A stretch of 64,000 nucleotides of DNA from positions 23,330,578 through 23,394,577 of the forward strand of contig NC_052477.1 of assembly GCF_009730915.1 (NCBI RefSeq). The letters are read 5' to 3'. The position numbers were made by a program, and so were the translations under genes. Source of the DNA: Dioscorea cayenensis subsp. rotundata (taxonomy: Eukaryota; Streptophyta; Magnoliopsida; Dioscoreales; Dioscoreaceae). This document shows positions 34,545 through 45,687 of the stretch, piece after piece (positions within the stretch are counted from its first letter, which is position 1; every line of letters begins with the position of its first letter). The notes under the pieces were generated by a model. The model did no database searches. It worked only from the letters and a program-made list of their open reading frames with translations, and was not told where the DNA came from.

Positions 34545-36480
34545 GTTCTTGAAAACAACAGCAAACCTTTGAAGAACAGGCCTCAAACCTATTCATACGT
34601 GCACGAATCGCGAGTTATTTTTGGAAGAGATGAAGATAAAGAGAAGTTATTGCAGATGCTGATCAGTGATTGTTTTGATGAGAAAGTGGCTGTGGTTTCT
34701 GTCATAGGTATGGGTGGTTTGGGTAAGACGACACTTGCTCAGTTGGTCTACGCAGATGAAAGGGTCAAGAAACAGTTTGAACTTTGTATATGGGTATGTG
34801 TTTCTGATGATTTCGATGTGGCAAAGCTTGCTAGAAAGATCATACATACAGCTTCTGGGAAAATTTGTGATCATACGAACATGGAAGTGCTTCAACAGGA
34901 TCTGCGACAAATCTTGAGGAAGAAGAGATATTTGTTGGTCTTAGATGATGTATGGAATGAAGATTTCAAAAAGTGGACTGATCTTAAAAACATGCTGCTT
35001 GGTGGAGGAGAAGGAAGTAGAATTCTTGTGACCACACGCAATGAGAAATGCTCCAGAGTAATGGGTGCAGGGAAACATTATATTCTAAAGGGTTTATCAG
35101 AAAAAAGCTCTTGGGCTTTATTTGCGCAGAAAAGCATTTGCTACATGTACTGAAACAACCAAAATTGGTGGAAATTGGTGAAAAAGATTGTTGAAAAATG
35201 TCAAGGGTTACCTCTTGCCATAGAAGTGTTGGGGGAGTATCATGCATTGTAAGAATGAAGAAAATGAATGGCAGGCTGTGTTGGAAAATGAGACCTGGAA
35301 GTTACAACATACAGAAAATAAAATCATACCAGAGCTATGGCTAAGCTATGTTGATTTGCCTACTCATTTAAAGAAATGTTTTGCCTTTTGCGCCATATTC
35401 CCTAAGGATCACAAAATTGAGGAAGAGAAGCTGATTCAATTTTGGATGGCTCATGGGTTCATTCCATCTCAAAAAGGAAATGATATGGAAGATGAAGGGC
35501 GAGAGATTTTCACTGAATTGACAAGGAGATCTCTTTTACAATATCGTTATTATCGTCGTGCAAGTACAATTGGAAGAGTGTGTAAGATGCATGATCTCAT
35601 CCATGATCTGGCACACTTTGTTATGGAGAATGAATGCTTCACATCGATGAAAAGCAGTGTGCCCAACAAAATCCCAATACGGCCACGTCATTTGAATTTA
35701 TATGCTGATATAAATTATAACCAAGGTGATTGCTCCATCATCCATAGTGTGTTACATTGCCGAAGAGACTATAGTTTGTTGTCAAAGCTGAAGTTGGTGA
35801 GAGTGCTCGACTTGAGTCATGCATACATTGATGAGTTGCCTGCATCGATAGAGCATTTGCACCATCTAAGATATCTTGATATTTCTGATACTGATATTAG
35901 GAAGCTACCAGAGTCCATTTGTATGTTGGTTAATCTGCAGATGTTGAATCTCAATGGTTGTGAAAGACTTTCTGAGCTTCCCAAGAGCATAAGATACATG
36001 AAGAGTCTTAGACACCTTCTTTTTTATTACTGTCCGCAGTTCAAGACATTCCCTGCTGGTTTGAGTCGATTATGCGACTTTGAAAAACGCTAACAGGATA
36101 TATTGTGGGAGATGATGCAGAGAACAACATAGGGACAGTTAAAGTCCTTGAATCTCTCTGGTGAACTTGCTTTGTATGACCTCCAGAAGGTGAAGAATGC
36201 TGATGATGCTAGAAAAGCTAAATTGGATAACAAACAAAATATTCACACATTGAAATTAAGTTGGGGAAATGATGATGACAAATGTTGTTCAATAGAAAAT
36301 GCGGAGGAGGTGTTGGAGGCCTTGAAATGTCACGATAAATTAAAAAATCTTACAGTAAGTTATTATCCGGGCAGACAATTTCCTATGTGGATGAGGGAAA
36401 GGCAACAATTCCAGTATCTAAATCAGATCAATCTACTTAAATGCAGAGAATGTGAGCAACTCCATCCACTTGAGATTTTA

Positions 36481-37209
36481 CCAAGTCTGGAGTCTCTCAG
36501 TATGAGTGAAATGGATGGCATCAAATACATTGTTTACAACAGTGGAGGCAACACACTGCAACCATTCCCTACCTTGAAGCATTTATTAATATCTGGAATG
36601 AGGAACCTAGAGGGATGGTGTGTGGAGGAGGTTAGAGGAGCAAATTGGTCCTTATTTCCACGCCTTACTTTTATGGATATTACAAGATGCCCCAAGCTGA
36701 TAACCATGCCACCCCAGATATTGCCCTGTCTTGAGAATCTTAGTATCAGTGAAATGGATAGCATTAAACACATTGTTAACAACAGAAGAGGCATCACACT
36801 GCAATCATTCCCTGCATTGAAGAAGTTGACATTATCAGAAATGAGGAACCTTGAGTGGTGGTGTGTGGAGGAGGGTGGAGAAGCAAATCTATCCTTGTTT
36901 CCATGTCTCATTCGGATGGATATAACAGGATGCCCCAAGTTGACAACCATGCCACTAGAGATTTTACCCTGTCTTGAGTATCTTAGCATCAGTGACATAG
37001 ATGGAATCAAACACATTATTAACAACAGCAGAGGCAATGCGCTGCAATCATTCCCTGCATTGAAGGAGTTGATTTTATTTGGAATGAAGAACCTAGAGGG
37101 GTGGTGTCTGGAGGAGGGTAGAGAAACAAATCTGTCCTTGTTTCCATGCCTCATTCGGATGGATATTAGAAGATGTCCAAAATTTTCAACCGTGCCACGC
37201 ATTCCAACT
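36481..37209 (+). repeat. Three tandem 243-bp LRR modules in CNL copy 1
   Basis: Units begin at 36,481 (PSLESLSMSEMDGIKYIV), 36,724 (PCLENLSISEMDSIKHIV) and 36,967 (PCLEYLSISDIDGIKHII), an exact 243-base (81-codon) period. Each unit contains NLEGWCVEE or a variant, followed by LFP..., then a CPKL-type consensus. Copy 2 has one such unit at the same place, and copy 1's third unit resembles it most. Confidence 0.9.
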
Positions 37210-38148
37210 CTCCAAGAGTTACATATGGAGCGATCATTCTGTGAGTCACAAATCTCTCTCGTGTCCAAGGAAAGAAGGTTCTTCAAGCATCTGGAATCTC
37301 TTCGGAGTTTGACTATAAATTCTTGTACTGAGGAATTGGTTTGTCGCTGGAAGATGAAGAGGAGACAAGAGTCATGAAGGCATCACTTGAGAGTTTAGAT
37401 ATTGGCAATTGCAATCAGTTATCATTGACATTGGTTTTGCAGAACCTTCCATCTCTGAGAGACCTATGGGTGGGGTCGCTTGAAAGCTGGTTTTCTGGCC
37501 AGACGGGATGCAAGGTATGAAGTCCCTCAATAATCTGACAATTAGTTCTTGTGAGAATTTTTACTGGTATATCATCACAAAGTGACTGTGCTCCACCGTT
37601 TCTGAAGTGTCTTCGAGTTTCTGGCTGTGATGCCCTCAGAGAATTGCCCATGTGCCCCTAAATCACTCCAATCCTTGAGTATTGACAGTTGTTCAGGCAT
37701 CAAGTCTTTGTGGCCAGAATTGGGACACATTACTTCATTATCCTTTTTATGGTTATCTAAATGTCCCAAGCTTGTGTCTTTATCAGACGGGATGCAGGGC
37801 CTCACTTCCCTTCGGTATCTATACATTGTGGATTGTCCGGGGCTGAAGTCATTCCCTAAAGGCCTCCAACAACTACTTCCTACTCTAAAAGAACTAACAA
37901 TCAAAGGATGCCCGGAGCTAGAGAGGTTATGCAAGCCTGGAGGAGACTATCACAACCTTCTCTTTACCATCTCTTATAAACAAATAGGAGTACAGCAAAA
38001 ACAGTCAACCCAAGTTCCTCATAAGATTAGTACTGGTGCCACACAAGCTTTGAAGTGCATCAACACAAATCCCTTCCTTCTGTCATCAGTTTTCATTTGT
38101 GCTATTGCCTATTTCATATATTTCATTCTCAACAAACTTAATAGCCAA

Positions 38149-38760
38149 GTACCACTTTCTCCCTTTCTCTTTTTCTATTTAATTGTGTTTTTGTTTTTAA
38201 TTCTCTTTTTTTTTTTCAATTTTTTGTATCTCCTTTTATATAAAAAAGTAAAACCATATATCTACTTTGGGATCTCATTTCAAACCTTAAATATGAAGAT
38301 TACATATGTTTAGCATTTCTTGTCAATAGAATCAACATTTTTAATTATAATTTATATAAGCACATGCTCTTTTGAGGTTGAGTTAGTTCACTCCCCATAG
38401 CATAATTGTATTGAGAGAGAATGGAGGAAGAAAATAGCAGAGATAATTCATGTACTTAAACTAGTTCAATGTAGAGAAAAGAATGCATAGAAAATAAAAG
38501 TGAATGATCACTTTAGAATCCATAACAATTTTAAGAAAATTATTGAAATGAAGTATTCAAAAATGAAGGCAAACAGCCATTTTAGTATAATCACACACTG
38601 TTCTTTTGAATATCTATAGAAGTAGAACCACTAATATAATGTGTTGGAATGTGCTGACATTATAATTGGTAGACCACTAGCTTTATCGCTTTCTTTCACA
38701 CGTCTTGTATTCTTATTGATTCTTTTTCTTTAATTTCCTTTTTTTTTTTGCGTTTTCAAG
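38149..38760 (+). other. Terminal intron of CNL copy 1
   Basis: The donor CCAA/GTACCA at 38,149 and acceptor TTTTCAAG at 38,760 are inferred by comparison with copies 2 and 3, where the same GT and AG positions are kept. The sequence is T-rich with no other feature. Confidence 0.6.
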
Positions 38761-39334
38761 AATGAGCAAGTGGTTTTGTATATCCCTCCAACATGACAAC
38801 AGGAGTCTCAGGGAGTCTGAAATCAAAATGAAAGGGAAGAAAATCATTTCCAACTGTTGCCTCAATTTGCAAGTTTAATGCTTGATGTCCTTTCGGTGGA
38901 TATGTTCTTTATGTTGCTGTGTCATGATGAATCAATAGGTCAACAAAAGCGTGCAAGATTGCAATCGGAATAGGCAAGTTGTTCTTAATTAATAGCTCAT
39001 AAAAATCTAGTTGTTTCTTTTCTTTTAACATATCAGGAACTAGTTTAATGCATTGAATTTGCTATAAACAAAACTAGTTTTTAAATTTTATAACCACTAC
39101 TTGATGCAGGATATATAGATTCACCTTTGTTATCAATGTACATAAACTCTAATGGTGTGTCTAATTGTTCAAGCATTCTAATCCCTGTATCAGTGAGTGT
39201 ACTCCTGCAGCTGGAATTGTATTAATAATTACAAGTCATGGGACTGACATTAGTGTTCAAATCTTCTGCATTTAATCCATCAGACATTTTCTAACCAAAG
39301 TAATCCACAAGATTATTTGCAAAAGTAAACTCAA

Positions 39335-39763
39335 CAATTACAGACTTTGGAGTGTTTGGCGTTGAAACCTTCACTCCATAATTAGAGGCTCTTGGACCAT
39401 CTTTGTCATAGCTCTTACTTGGAATGTTTGGAAAGCTAGAAATGATTGCATTTTCCATTTCCAATCACCCACTTGGCTTTTGGTTAATCTGAATATTCGT
39501 TTGACATTTCTTTTTTAGGTTTCAGTTGTCTTTGAGGATAAAAACCAGAAGTTGGGAGTCCTCTTCTATTGCAGTGAGGAGGAGCATCCAGTTCCAGGGT
39601 TCACCTACAGAAGAGAAGCATGACCTGGACACCCAAGCCCAACTCAACATGCGGCTTGCCCCCATGGGAAGAGATTCTCTCTTAGCCCAGGGACTCTATT
39701 GTGCTTTCTTTTATTATCTTAATAAAGTTGTAGTTTATCTTTTTTTTTTAAAAAAAAAAAAAT
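39335..39763 (+). mobile_element. 5'-truncated L1-like LINE, 429 bp, with 10-bp target duplication
   Basis: The direct repeat GTAAACTCAA flanks it (39,325-39,334 and 39,764-39,773), and the A-run ends at 39,762. The translated body shows the LINE C-terminal segment IFVIALTWNVWKARNDCIFH, comparable to IVIEALVWNIWLARNDRIF in the LINE at 49,425-55,820. The tail (AATAAAGTTGTAGTTTATC) matches the other L1 tails here. It sits inside the P450 pseudogene. Confidence 0.9.
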
Positions 39764-40179
39764 GTAAACTCAATTGTGGCAACTACAAAATCACATTCTG
39801 GTCAAATTCTTTGCCCAACACGACTCCAAATGGAATAATCTCAAAATCACGTCCTCTAAAATTTGCATCATTGTTGTTAAATCTCTCTAGTATGAACTCT
39901 TTGAGCAAGCTCCAATATTTCAGATATGTCCCTATCGCTCTTGCATCGATGATTATTTTTAGTTTTGTGGGAATTAGTATCCGAGATGGTATCTCAAGGA
40001 ATTAGAAATGGAGTTGGAGGATGTTTTCTCACCGCTTGTTTCACTATGGCCTTCAAGTAGCACTTCTTATTCATGTTCTCCTCAACCAACATTTAACCCT
40101 TTTAATATAGAACTCCCTGCGTTTGATACTTCTTCATTTCCATTCCTAGAATAGGTGTGTGAGGTAGTTGTTCAAGCAG

Positions 40180-40707
40180 GTGTAGAAAACTCAGGAGGTC
40201 ACCAAACCATTGTTAGGTGTCATTTGGGTTTCCAACTTTCAATATGTTGCTTTTTGGTATCAAAACTTCTATTGGTGTTTTAATGAGAGATCACAAAATG
40301 AATTTTGGCAGCCAGATGGACAACCAAATGGAACAACCAATAGAAATGATGTGAGATTGTTGTATTTAGTATATTAGCTTCATTTTTCATTATTGGAGTA
40401 TTTGACAATTTCTTGTAGTCATTAGGGTGATAGTAATGATCTTATGGATACAATTGATCCTCAAAAGTTTTGGAGGAACATTTTGTACTTGTATGTTTTT
40501 GTTTAGCAATTTAAATGGGCATCCATATGTTTGATGTGAAGTTAATTTGTGTTTTGTGGTTTCTATAAATCAAAATTCATTTGGTTACCTCCCATTGAAC
40601 ACCAAAATGAAACTTGAAACAAATTGATATTAAAAAGAAACAAATTGAAAGTTGGTATTCAAAATAAAACTTGGCAATAGTTTGGTGACATCCCGAGCTT
40701 TTAACCC
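40180..40707. mobile_element. Mutator-type MITE, 528 bp, with imperfect 9-bp target duplication
   Basis: The left end GTGTAGAAAACTCAGGAGGT then CACCAAACCATTG matches the inverted right end GGGTTAAAAGCTCGGGATGT then CACCAAACTATTG, and similarity extends over about 85 bases. The flanks TTCAAGCAG (40,171-40,179) and TTCATGCGG (40,708-40,716) are a 9-bp duplication with two changes. Nine-bp duplications and long inverted ends are typical of Mutator-like elements. It splits the AAGT motif of the P450 I-helix. Confidence 0.8.
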
Positions 40708-40736
40708 TTCATGCGGCAAACATGTTCTGCAAAGAT

Positions 40737-41020
40737 ATGTTGGAGAATTACAACATTGAACGATCAACTTATCATTTGTGTATCTAGGAGGCTTTTGATA
40801 CAAGTGAATTATTCTATACAAGAACTAGCCAGAGTTCATTCATTACTTGAAAACATGAATATCGCCACAAAAATTAAGTGTGGATTTTAAAATTCAAATC
40901 TCATTTTTATCTTAAACAGTAGATTTAGAATAACAGTTCTGCTTGATTTTAAAACCTGCTTTCAATAAACCTTTGATGTCCTCGCACCCTAGTTTCTAAT
41001 TGGATTGGGGTTTTCGCAAA
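40737..41020. other. P450 intron-like remnant, then junction with gypsy element
   Basis: The first ~80 bases match copy 3 of the cluster (GTTGGAGAATTACAACATTGAA at 62,903). Similarity fades near 40,860. No gypsy 5' LTR is present here, so the gypsy copy is truncated on the left. Confidence 0.5.
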
Positions 41021-42230
41021 ATGCCTCACAGAGCCGTTAATAGGAGCATGAATGATTTGCTAGGTCGACCAGCAGCTGCTCATGAAGCCCAAGGTGGAAA
41101 CCAAACAAATTCTGCTAACAGTCAAGGGGTGATTCGGGAGCTATTGCGAGAAGTAGTGGGGTTAGTGCGAGGGCAGCGACTATCTCAACAACCAACACCG
41201 TCACCTCCTCCTCCTCCCCCTAAGGAACCCAAATAGAAGACAGTTATGGAATTTAGGAGTACGGGACCCCAGCCATTTGAAGGAACCATCAATCCAGATG
41301 AGGTAGACCAGTGGGTGGCAAAGATGGAGAAAGCCTTTGCCATAATGAACTGTACTCCAGAAGAGAAGCTCAGGTTCAGCATTTATATGATTCAAGGACT
41401 TGCAAATGACTGGTATAATGGGGAAATTAGGATCCGACAAGGAAAGGAGTTTGAATCATGGGAAGAATTGAGAAAGGCGCTCTTTGGGAAGTACTTTACT
41501 AGGGACAAGCTGAGGCAACTAGAATAACAGTTCATCCGATTAACCTAGGGGAATAGATCAGTAGACGAATACGAAGTGGAGTTTGATCGACTATCCAAGT
41601 ATACTTTGAAGCTGGTGGAAGATGATCAGAGTCGAGCGAATTGATTCGAGGAGGGGTTACACCCTCATATTCGCAAAAGACTAGCACCTCTGCATTTGAG
41701 TACTTATGCTGAAGTGGTGGAACGAGCTAAGTCCCTAGATTTTTTTTGGAAGGATACTCAAGAACAAAAAGCTTCCGGGAAGAATAAAAGGCGAGAATTT
41801 TTGACAACCAAAGTACCCGGCCTACTAGAGCTGGAGATAGGAACAACTCTAGTAATAGAGTTCAGGCTGAGTCACAAACAGTCAATGGGCCATCGGCACA
41901 TCGACCTCAGAAATTGCCCCTATCCCTCCTCCCCGGACTAACCAACCAAGTTGTGCCACTTGTGGTGGAGCTCATAGGACTGTAGATTGCAAACGGGCTT
42001 TTGGAGCTTGTTTTAGGTGTGGCAGTTAAGGTCACCATACTGCAGAGTGTCTACAACTGTCTTCTAAACCTCAACAGGCTTTTAGTGGGCAGAGTTCCAG
42101 GGTCATACCAGCACAGAAACCTCAAGCCCCTCCAGAGCAGCGTGCAGGAAAGGTTGTTAGTGGGCAACCATCCTCCTCAAACAATCAAAAGGTGGGTAGA
42201 CCTAAGACTCAAGGGCTAGTCTATGCACTG
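41021..42230 (+). pseudogene. Gypsy gag with zinc knuckle, broken
   Basis: It starts MPHRAVNRSMNDLLGRPAAA and has a Pro-rich stretch at 41,190-41,235. The retrotransposon gag domain (PFEGTINPDEVDQWVAKMEK, WEELRKALFGKYF, LEDDQSRAN-type segment) follows, then two CCHC-like knuckles near 41,950-42,050 (CATCGGAHRTVDC and CFRCGS.GHHTAEC, the latter with a stop in place of one residue). In-frame stops at 41,234, 41,525 and beyond inactivate it. Gag would form the cytoplasmic particle. Confidence 0.88.
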
Positions 42231-45200
42231 ACTCAGGAGGATACCCATGGCTCTAATGCTGTGGTGTCAGGTACCTTACCAGTCTATTCTGATTATGCCT
42301 ATGTTTTGTTTGATTCTGGGGCTACGCATTCCTTTATTTCTTCTGTATTTGTTTGGAAGCATGCTTTACTTACTGTTGTGTTGGATTATGATTTGAGTGT
42401 TTCTATGCCTGTTAGTGATGTCTTAGTAATCAGAAAAGTTTGTGTAAACTATCCTATGGTAATTGATAATCATGTGTTGATAGCTGATCTCCATGTCATG
42501 AGCATGAAGGACTTCGATGTTATTTTGGGTATGGACTGGTTGTCCTCCATCCATGCAGTGGTCGATTGCCATAGGAAAAGAGTTTACTTTAGAATCCTTG
42601 GAGAAACATGGTTCTCTTTTCTTGGGAGTGCGTCCGTATTACCAGCTTGAGTAATTTCTGCCCTGCAAACTAAGAAATTACTTTTGAGTTGGTGCTCAGG
42701 AGTTCTTGCCAACGTGGTGGAAGTCAAAAATGGAAGTCAGGCGCTTAAAGATATCCCAATGGTAAGGGAATTTTCAAATGCTTTTCCTGAAGATCTTCCG
42801 AGGTTGTCTCTGGATAGGAGATAGAGTTCTTTATTGACCTAGTCCCAGGCACTAACCACATCTCTAAGGCCCCTTATAGGATGGCCCCTGCTGAGTTAAT
42901 TAAATTGAAGAAGTAGCTTGAAGAACTTCTCGGTAAAGGTTTTCATCCATCTGAGTGTTTCTTCTTGGGGAGCTCCTGTGATTTTTGTGAAAAAGAAAGA
43001 TGGCAGTTTGAGATTATGCATCGACTACCGAGAACTAAATAAAGTGACTATGAAGAACAGATATCCATTACCAAGGATTGATAAACTATTTGATCAACTA
43101 CAAGGTTCGCAAGTTTTCTTGAAAAATTGACCTCTGAACAGGATACCACCAGTTGAAGATCAAGCAAGAGGATGTGACAATATCTGCATTTCAAACTCGT
43201 AATGGTCATTCTGAATTCCTAGTAATGCATTTTAGGTTGAGTAATACACCAGCTGCTTTCATGAATTTGATGAATAAAACTTTCAAACCTTTCCTGGACA
43301 AATTTTTTGTGGTGTTTATCGACGACATCTTGGTGTATTCCAGAAATCAGGAGGAGCATAAAGAGCACTTGAGGATCATGTTGGGGACACTCAGAGAGAG
43401 GAAACTTTTCACCAAATTTTCCAAGTGTGAATTTTGGCTAGATCGAGTGGTTTTCCTTGGCCATGTCATAACCAAAGACGGCATCTCTGTGGATCCTACC
43501 AAAATTGAAGCAGTTGTAGAGTGAAAAAGACCGGTAATTGTGACAGAAATTTGTAGCTTTTTGGGACTGGCTGGTTACTATACAAGATTCGTGGAAGGAT
43601 TCTCAGTTTTAACAGCACCCTTGACAAGACTTACGAGGAAAGGAACAAACTTTAAGTGGTCCGATAAGTATGAACAGAGCTTCCATGAATTAAAGCGTCG
43701 TTTGGTGTCAGCACCTATTCTCACACTTCCTTCTCCGGGACATGGTTTCACTATTTATAGTGATGCTTGTAAGACATGGTTGGGTTGTGTCTTGATGCAA
43801 AATGGACGAGTAGTTGCCACGCCTCTAGGAAACTGAAACCTTTTAAGGAGAAATATCCCACCCATGACGTAGAGCTTGCTGTAGTGATTTTTGCTTTGAA
43901 GATCTGGAGACACTACCTATATGGAGAAACATGTGAGGTATTTACAGATCACAAGAGCCTCGAGTATATTTTTACCCAGAAAGAGTTAAATCTGAGGTAA
44001 AGAAGATAGCTAGAGTTGACGAAGGATTATGATCTGACCATCAACTATCACCCCGGCAAAGCAAATGTTGTGGCCGATGCGCTTAGCAGGAAGTCTTTTG
44101 GTAATGTGGACGCAATGATCACTTCTCAGAAGTCTATTCTGGAGGAGATAAGAAGGATGGAACTACAAATAGTTTTGCCAAGTACGAGTGCTTCCCTAGC
44201 AAACATGGCGCTATGACCTACTCTATTGGAAAGGATCAAGTTGGCTCAAGAAGAAGATGACTATCTACAAAAGATGCAACAAGAAGCAAAAGATGGTTCC
44301 CAATTTCAGTTCAGAGTCCATAAAGATGCCTTAGTCAGATTTGGTGATCGGATTTATGTACTGAATGTTCTAGATTTAAAAAATGAGATTTTGGAAGGAG
44401 CCCACTTCTCCAGTTACTCAGTGCATCTTGGTAGCACAAAAATGTACAAGGACTTGAAGCGCAACTTTTGGTAGAACAACATGAAATGAGAGATTGCATA
44501 ATTCATGGCTCAGTGTTTGACTTGTCAACAAGTAAAGGTGGAGCATCAGAGACCTATAAGACTTCTCCAACCTCTTCCTATTCCGGAGTGGAAATGGGAG
44601 AACATAGCGATGGATTTTGTGTCCGGCTTTCCTAAAACCAATAAAGGTTTTGATAGTGTGTGGATAGTGGTTGATAGATTAACTAAATCTGCTCACTTTT
44701 TAGCTATCAAGACCAGTTTGTCTTTGGAACAACTTGTTGAGCTGTATAATCTGAAGCTTCAAGGTGTTCTAGTTGCCATCGTCTCTGATCGAGACACTCG
44801 GTTTGTAGCTCATTTTTGAAGGAGCCTACATAAAGCTTTGGGGATGAAACTCACTTTCAGTACAGCTTTTCATCCTTAAACTGATGGGAAATTATAAAGA
44901 ACTATCTAAATCCTGGAAGACATGATGCGAGCATGTATGCTAGATTTTGGGGGTGCTTAGGATCGGCATCTACCCTTGATAGAATTTTCCTATAACAATA
45001 GTTACCAGGCAAGCATCCAGATGGTTCCCTACGAGGCTTTGTACGGAAGGCGGTGCAGGTCACCTATCTGTTGGGATGACGTGGGAAAAAGGAAACTTTT
45101 GGGGCCAAAGATTGTGCAAATAACAGTTGAGAAGGTTCACCAAATTAGAGACCGATTACAAGCAGCTCAGAGCCAACAGAAGAGTTATGCAGACAATAGA

Positions 45201-45664
45201 AGGAGGAACTTGGAATTCCAAGTGGGAGAACACGTTTTCTTGAAAGTTGCTCCTACTAAAGGAATTGTCCGCTTTGGTGTTAAAAGTAAACTTAGTCCTC
45301 GTTTCATTGGCCTTTTCAAAATCTTGGAGCGTATTGGTGAGATGGCTTATCGGCTTGCCCTTCCACCTACTCTCTCTCAAGTGCACAATGTGTTCCATGT
45401 CTCCATGCGGAGGAAATATGTTTCCAATCCTGATCACGTGATCCAGTTCTCAGGATTTGAGCTAAATAGTGATTTGTTTTACGAAGAGTAACCAGTAAAG
45501 ATTGTAGATTTCAAGAATCAAGGGCTGAGGAAGCGGGTCATTCCTCATGTCAAAGTTCAGTGGAAAAATCATTTTGAGCGTGAGGCAACTTGGGAACTAG
45601 AGTCTGAAATGAGGGTGAAATATCCTTTTTTGTTTCTAGGGCCAAGTGCGAGTTTAGAGGACTA
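42192..45664 (+). pseudogene. Gypsy pol (PR-RT-RH-INT-chromodomain-like), broken
   Basis: Protease has VLFDSGATHSFIS (42,306 region) and DVILGMDWLS. RT has [35 protein letters not shown] and [11 protein letters not shown] (catalytic FIDD in place of YxDD), with [20 protein letters not shown]. RNase H has [15 protein letters not shown] and [20 protein letters not shown]. Integrase has an H-H-C-C remnant (HFSSYSVHLGSTKM, CLTCQQVKVEHQRP), DFVSGFPKT, VDRLTKSAHFLAIK, SDRDTRF and EFSYNNSYQASIQMVPYEAL. The C terminus reads VKVQWKNHFEREATWELE, a chromodomain-like end. At least eight stops or frame changes are present (for example 43,128, 43,522, 43,998, 44,213, 44,472 and 44,817). Confidence 0.92.
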
Positions 45665-45687
45665 AAATCTTTTAAGGAGGGGAGGAT

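Larger units (their letters stand above)
33665..38796 (+). pseudogene. CNL disease-resistance pseudogene (copy 1 of cluster)
   Basis: Homologous throughout to the intact CNL at 56,348. The start MAGVFSNALELIKELSTPHA is at 33,665 and the CC domain is open to a TAG at 34,022, where copy 2 has CAG (Gln). NB-ARC follows at 34,569-35,153 with GMGGLGKTTLAQLVYADE, LLVLDDVWNEDFKKW and GSRILVTTRNEKCSRVMG. RNBS-D (KKCFAFCAIFPKDHKIEEE) and MHDLIHDLAHFVMEN are in the next open frame (35,242-36,093). LRRs continue to about 37,960, then a membrane-span-like helix, and the terminal exon (38,761-38,796) reads NEQVVLYIPPT-stop. Small indels break the frame near 35,130, 35,232, 36,085, 36,133, 37,345 and 37,480. 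LRR copies are triplicated (36,481-37,209). A removable 445-bp insertion lies at 34,100. The protein cannot be made whole. Confidence 0.92.
39230..40736 (-). pseudogene. CYP71-type cytochrome P450 pseudogene, copy 1, split by two transposons
   Basis: The minus strand carries the second-exon part of a P450. A stub of the I-helix (NMFAA, after acceptor TTTGCAG) lies near 40,736-40,717. After the MITE at 40,180-40,707 it continues with YLKAIVKQAVRKHPPTP (K-helix, family ExxR, here with the Glu lost). A decayed FIPERF region and VATIEFTF follow, with the last part beyond the L1 insertion at 39,335-39,763. The haem-binding FxxGxRxCxG loop is not intact. The first exon is absent. It faces the CNL gene, as in the other two units. 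Confidence 0.75.

Noticed and set aside
36534-37286. 250-codon minus-strand ORF over CNL copy 1
   Set aside because: It is antisense to the LRR coding strand and its repeats simply mirror the 243-bp LRR modules.
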